A stretch of DNA of 44,608 nt from Bacteroidales bacterium. Its GTDB lineage: Bacteria; Bacteroidota; Bacteroidia; Bacteroidales; P3. The DNA lies in the NCBI GenBank assembly GCA_031260565.1, contig JAISLH010000095.1, positions 1-44,608 on the forward strand. The letters are read 5' to 3'. The position numbers were made by a program, and so were the translations under genes. The notes beneath the pieces were generated by a model, which searched no databases, was not told the origin of the DNA, and saw only the letters and a program-made list of their open reading frames with translations. Positions 42,519-44,608 of this stretch are shown piece by piece; position 1 is the stretch's first letter, and each line of letters begins with the position of its first letter.

Positions 42519-43433
42519 TTATATTTTTCCCAAATTATAATTTCGTTTCATTAAATCAGCAGTTACCAACGCCGCCATTGATTCCACAATCACCGTAGCC
42601 CGAAAGAGCTGACAGACATCATGCCTCCCTTTGCAGTTATAGGACGAAATGGGCTTAAAACCAACAGAAAACGTTATGCTTTGTCCATTAGAAATGCCGC
42701 CTTGCAAGCCTCCTGCCATACTCTCACTGCCTCTGACTGCGGTACTCAAACCTCCGCCAATTTCAAACGACATTGCAGAAGGTATGCTTATCATTGCCTG
42801 TGCCAAAAGTGCGGAAAATTTATCAAAAACAGGCTCTCCCAACCCAGAAGGGCAGTTCTCAATTCGGCACACTATCTTTCCGCCAATGCTATCTCCTGCT
42901 TGCTTGACGGCTTGCAGTAATCGCTCCGCTTCTTCCCTGTTTTGCAGATAGTTAATGCCGCCAATAGCTTCAATTTTTGCCTCAATTCTTATGTCAAACC
43001 GCTGCAAAAACAGCTTCGCAATACTGCCTCCCACTACCCTTGCAGCCGTTTCTCTTGCCGAAGCCCTGCCTCCACCACTTAAAGGCTTGATTCCATACTT
43101 TTTAAGGTAAGTATAATCGGCGTGATTAGAACGAAAATGCTCTAAGTCTTGATAATCCTCAGGTCTAATGTCTTTATTTTCAATCATAAAACCAATTGGC
43201 GTCCCCAAAGTGATGTTTTGCTCCAAGCCTGAAAAGAAAACGACCTTGTCTTGCTCAATTCGAGCAGTGCCAAATTCGTTTTGCGTCTTACGTCTTTGCA
43301 ATTCGCTGTCAATGAAAGCCATATCTACGGTCAGATTAGAAGGACAGCCGTCAATAATGCCTCCAATCGCCACGCCGTGACTTTCACCGAAGGTCGTCAA
43401 TGCAAATTCGCAGCCGATAGTATTTGCTCCCAT
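42519..43433 (-). CDS. aroC: Chorismate synthase, unusually short
   Basis: AroC makes chorismate from EPSP with reduced FMN. This 304-residue protein is about 50 shorter than the usual 350-360. It keeps FGESHGVAIGGIIDGCPSN, the NHADYTYLKKYGI motif, GGGRASARETAARV, LGEPVFDKFSALLAQAM and KGRHDVCQLFRATVIVES, including catalytic His residues. Two stretches are compressed. The loop between RGSE and GGISNG is only a few residues instead of about 20, and the insert before KGRHD is lost. Both normally lie near the flavin. It starts the aroC-DUF4369-lpxH run. TAATTTTG at 43477-43470 is the promoter. Confidence 0.92.
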   Translation of the reverse strand: MGANTIGCEFALTTFGESHGVAIGGIIDGCPSNLTVDMAFIDSELQRRKTQNEFGTARIEQDKVVFFSGLEQNITLGTPIGFMIENKDIRPEDYQDLEHFRSNHADYTYLKKYGIKPLSGGGRASARETAARVVGGSIAKLFLQRFDIRIEAKIEAIGGINYLQNREEAERLLQAVKQAGDSIGGKIVCRIENCPSGLGEPVFDKFSALLAQAMISIPSAMSFEIGGGLSTAVRGSESMAGGLQGGISNGQSITFSVGFKPISSYNCKGRHDVCQLFRATVIVESMAALVTADLMKRNYNLGKI

Positions 43434-43469
43434 TTCCCTGTTCGTAAGAATAAATTATTTTTTCGGCGG

Positions 43470-43477
43470 CAAAATTA
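43470..43477 (-). promoter_or_regulatory. -7 element of the aroC run
   Basis: TAATTTTG followed by C on the minus strand, 36 bases before ATG 43433. Confidence 0.6.
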
Positions 43478-43650
43478 GTAAAAAATTATAAATTAACTCC
43501 ATTATTCTTTCAGAAAAAATGACAAAAAAGAGTTAAAATTATCTAAAATCTCAAATAAAAGCACTGCATTTTTACATAATTTTATCAAAAATAAAGATAA
43601 TTTTACCCCAATGTCGCAACAAATTTTTCTTCTGATGGAGTATTTTGGCT

Positions 43651-43729
43651 AAACGCCACTTCATCACGCTGAAACGCCGTTTTAATTTTCTAAAGTGGCG
43701 TTTCGTGACGCTGAAACGCCACTTTAGTT
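43651..43729. repeat. 21-bp-period array, AAACGCC family
   Basis: Four alternating units: AAACGCCACTTC, AAACGCCGTTTT, AAAGTGGCGTTT and AAACGCCACTTT. Bases 43671-43727 are the exact inverse of 14735-14791. It ends 15 bases from a minus-strand terminator. Confidence 0.92.
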
Positions 43730-43743
43730 TTGGCAAAAAGCAC

Positions 43744-43774
43744 GAAAAAGGGGATAAAATATCATATTATCCCC
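43744..43774 (-). terminator. Terminator of the second small transcription unit
   Basis: GGGGATAA and TTATCCCC form an 8-bp stem around a 9-base loop, followed on the minus strand by five T. Confidence 0.82.
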
Positions 43775-43830
43775 ATAAATTTACATATTGCGTTATTGCA
43801 ATAGGACGTATTAAAATTTATTCAAAAGCA

Positions 43831-43926
43831 TTAGGTTTTTAAGACGCAAAAATGATGTTTTTTAATGAAAATTTGTTGCAATAAACCTGTAATTTGCATT
43901 GATGTTTTTTGATATTGTGCCGTCAT
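43831..43926 (-). CDS. Possible 31-aa peptide in a small transcription unit
   Basis: ATG 43926 opens 31 codons (MTAQYQKTSMQITGLLQQIF, then a short basic tail ending at TAA 43831). It follows a -7 element at 43973-43966 and precedes a terminator. The predicted transcript is about 215 nt, of which less than half is coding, so an RNA function is as likely as a peptide. No known family. Confidence 0.35.
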   Translation of the reverse strand: MTAQYQKTSMQITGLLQQIFIKKHHFCVLKT

Positions 43927-43965
43927 AATCCTGTTTGTTTTTATTGATTGTTTGATTTGAGTTTG

Positions 43966-43973
43966 CAAAAGTA
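43966..43973 (-). promoter_or_regulatory. -7 element of the second small transcription unit
   Basis: TACTTTTG followed by C on the minus strand, 40 bases before ATG 43926. Confidence 0.6.
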
Positions 43974-44148
43974 CAAAAAATAAAAATAAAATTTGGGGCT
44001 TTTATTATTCTTTTTGCCAAAAGGCTGAAACGAAATAGCGTTTTGACAGAGCAAATAGGTAATAGCCAATTTCGTTATCTTTTTACAATAATTTCTAAAA
44101 AGTTTCCAAAATGATAAGGCGATGTATTGAAATCTCAATTTTTTGTTG

Positions 44149-44156
44149 TAATTTTG
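44149..44156 (+). promoter_or_regulatory. -7 element of the kdd gene
   Basis: TAATTTTG followed by C, 42 bases before ATG 44198, with TTTTTTG upstream. Confidence 0.62.
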
Positions 44157-44197
44157 CAAACTTAAATTTTAAAGTTTTACAATAAAATACAACACAG

Positions 44198-44608
44198 ATG
44201 AAAAAAGGATGTAAATACGGAACTCACCGTGTATTAGAACCTAAAGGCGTTCTGCCTCAGCCAGCTAACAAGTTGGACAACAATATGGACGAAATTTACG
44301 ATAACGAGATTCTTATCGACGTTCAGACCTTAAACATTGACTCGGCATCTTTCACTCAAATTGAAGAGCAAGCAAAGGGAGACCACGAAGAAATTAAGAA
44401 AATTATGTTTGAAACCGTTGAAAAACAAGGCAAACATAGAAATATGGTTACAGGTAGCGGCGGAATGTTGCTGGGAACGGTTGAAAAAATCGGTGATGCT
44501 TTGATTGGCAAAACTGACCTCAAGGTAGGTGATAAGATTGCGACCCTTGTGTCTTTGTCTTTGACTCCTTTGAGAATAGATAAGATTAAAGAAATTCGTG
44601 CAGACATT
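44198..44608 (+). CDS. kdd: L-erythro-3,5-diaminohexanoate dehydrogenase, 5' part
   Basis: The first 137 codons are present and the gene runs off the window. The N-terminus (MKKGCKYGTHRVLEPKGVLP, then DEIYDNEILIDVQTLNIDSA and GGMLLGTVEKIG) matches the Kdd family, which oxidises 3,5-diaminohexanoate in lysine fermentation to acetate and butyrate. In Bacteroidetes that carry this pathway kdd sits with kce, kamA, kamD/E and related genes, so they probably continue to the right. Confidence 0.88.
   Translation, partial: MKKGCKYGTHRVLEPKGVLPQPANKLDNNMDEIYDNEILIDVQTLNIDSASFTQIEEQAKGDHEEIKKIMFETVEKQGKHRNMVTGSGGMLLGTVEKIGDALIGKTDLKVGDKIATLVSLSLTPLRIDKIKEIRADI

Larger units (their letters stand above)
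43434..44197. other. 760-bp gene-poor region
   Basis: It holds the aroC promoter, an AAACGCC array (43651-43729), a small minus-strand transcription unit (43744-43973) and the kdd promoter. The rest is AT-rich with nothing I can support. Confidence 0.65.

Noticed and set aside
43645..43842. Basic protein with heptads (TLKRRF, FLKWRF, TLKRHF) as a real gene
   Set aside because: The frame is the array itself read through; it has no promoter in the right place. The same open frame appears in other AAACGCC arrays because the period is a multiple of three.

Overview
The window looks like a chromosome segment of an anaerobic Bacteroidetes, most likely Bacteroidales. The DNA is AT-rich. More than twenty genes follow a TAnnTTTG -7 promoter element with A-rich leaders rather than Shine-Dalgarno sites. 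Surface proteins carry a type IX secretion C-terminal sorting domain. The lipid A genes (lpxB, lpxH), NamZ and a partial lysine-fermentation gene (kdd) fit the same group. These assignments rest on reading motifs; no database search was run.

Layout. 0-3.7 kb: polA, then a decayed UPF0175/DUF3368 toxin-antitoxin pair between two copies of a terminator-like repeat. 3.7-8.0 kb: a minus-strand operon with a heptad-repeat protein containing a 12-G tract, an unrecognised 227-aa protein, and a large BspA-type leucine-rich-repeat protein whose signal peptide is cut by an in-frame TAG. 8.3-13.5 kb: an RNA and division cluster (coiled-coil protein, zapA, 6S-like RNA, rny, ssb, HU, a 29-aa basic protein, RNase G). 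13.7-18 kb: a second leucine-rich-repeat protein and two tandem TrkH potassium channels. 18.4-21.1 kb: an ECF sigma / anti-sigma / outer-membrane barrel module. 21.1-26.7 kb: aroA, a sigma-54-type activator, apbE, and a divergent membrane redox-like protein with a MATE exporter. 26.8-33.5 kb: SpoIID-like protein, lpxB, a lipoprotein, a 900-bp gene-poor gap holding a small transcription unit, gtrA, surE, queD, an AI-2E family permease. 33.5-44.6 kb: ftsE, a WecA-like transferase, META lipoprotein, trmB, a FecCD-type metal-chelate ABC importer, namZ, aroC-DUF4369-lpxH, a second small transcription unit, and the start of kdd.

The most unusual feature is a set of repeat arrays, mostly intergenic, with a 21-22 bp period. 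Each array has its own core word (AAACGCCACTTT, AAATCAAGCTT, GGTATATACC, ATAACCTGTAATAATTTC), often in alternating orientation. Two arrays 29 kb apart share an identical 57-bp inverted segment. One array lies inside a gene, where 21 bp becomes a 7-residue repeat. Three lie within about 15-50 bp of a minus-strand terminator. Two of those three follow a small transcription unit with promoter, short ORF and terminator.
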